5,948 bases of DNA, taken from assembly GCA_964613235.1 (NCBI GenBank), contig CAZTGM010000072.1, positions 1 through 5,948 on the forward strand. Direction: 5' to 3'. This document shows, piece after piece, positions 5,902-5,948 of this stretch. The translations under genes were made by a program, and so were the position numbers. Every line of letters starts with the position of its first letter. The first letter of the stretch is position 1. Under the pieces are notes generated by a model. It saw only the letters and a program-made list of their open reading frames with translations. It did no database searches and was not told the origin of the DNA. This DNA comes from J005 sp964613235 (GTDB lineage Bacteria > Pseudomonadota > Zetaproteobacteria > Mariprofundales > Mariprofundaceae).

Positions 5902-5948
5902 TACATCCGCTCCGCCGCATTCCCCCCCATCCACCGTAACCCCCACGT
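5901..5948 (-). CDS. argS: Probable C-terminal end of arginyl-tRNA synthetase (partial)
   Basis: A minus-strand frame enters at the right edge and ends in TAG at 5903-5901. The 15 visible codons read TWGLRWMGGNAERM and the stop. Bacterial ArgS proteins typically end in a pattern like G-L-x-L-L-G-V-x-x-P-E-R-M. The final E-R-M, the G-L-R and the single Gly spacing fit. The match is loose in the middle, where a run of seven G (5921-5927) could carry a sequence error. The junction TAGTG with the SPOR gene, and the known argS-SPOR adjacency in gammaproteobacteria, support the call. It rests on very few residues. Confidence 0.5.
   Translation of the reverse strand, partial: TWGLRWMGGNAAERM

Noticed and set aside
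5902..5946. Extended SPOR protein start at GTG 5946
   Set aside because: It would overlap the presumed argS end by 46 bases and lies at the window edge with no visible SD, whereas GTG 5901 has GGAG at ideal spacing.

Overview
The window is chromosomal core-genome DNA from a gammaproteobacterium that I cannot place more precisely. The evidence is the hemA-prfA-prmC operon order known from Escherichia coli, RF1 and glutamyl-tRNA reductase sequences that keep E. coli residue numbering at key positions (Cys50, P188-x-T190), and an FtsN-like SPOR gene directly behind what looks like the end of argS. I saw no mobile element, CRISPR array, rRNA or tRNA.

Layout. Bases 1-397 (minus strand) hold the N-terminus of a two-helix membrane protein with a HAMP-like linker, cut by the window edge. 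Bases 398-593 are a divergent intergenic region. It holds a near-consensus CRP-type operator, a sigma70-like promoter ending almost at the next ATG, a small dyad and a cluster of ATGCAT words. Bases 594-4244 (plus) are one tight operon: a 146-aa Cys-rich protein that looks like a JAMM/MPN fold without its catalytic residues, then hemA, prfA and prmC. Bases 4239-5948 (minus) are a second tight operon running the other way: the last codons of argS, an FtsN-like SPOR protein, and an AmgK-type sugar kinase. The two operons meet tail to tail with a 6-base overlap of coding sequence.

How the genes fit together. HemA uses glutamyl-tRNA to start heme synthesis. prfA encodes release factor 1, and PrmC methylates the Gln of the RF1 GGQ motif, so enzyme and substrate are made from adjacent, overlapping genes. 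The minus-strand pair may both serve the cell wall: SPOR domains bind denuded peptidoglycan glycan, and AmgK-type kinases phosphorylate recycled cell-wall amino sugars.

Most interesting points: (1) the apparently dead JAMM protein heading the hemA operon; (2) its UAG stop, which is read by RF1 but not RF2 and lies in frame with hemA three codons before an SD-less hemA start, upstream of the RF1 gene; (3) a CRP-like site at a class II position for a promoter that may give a leaderless mRNA; (4) a divergent prmC C-terminus that may hide compensating frameshifts; (5) the overlapping FtsN-like/amgK gene pair.
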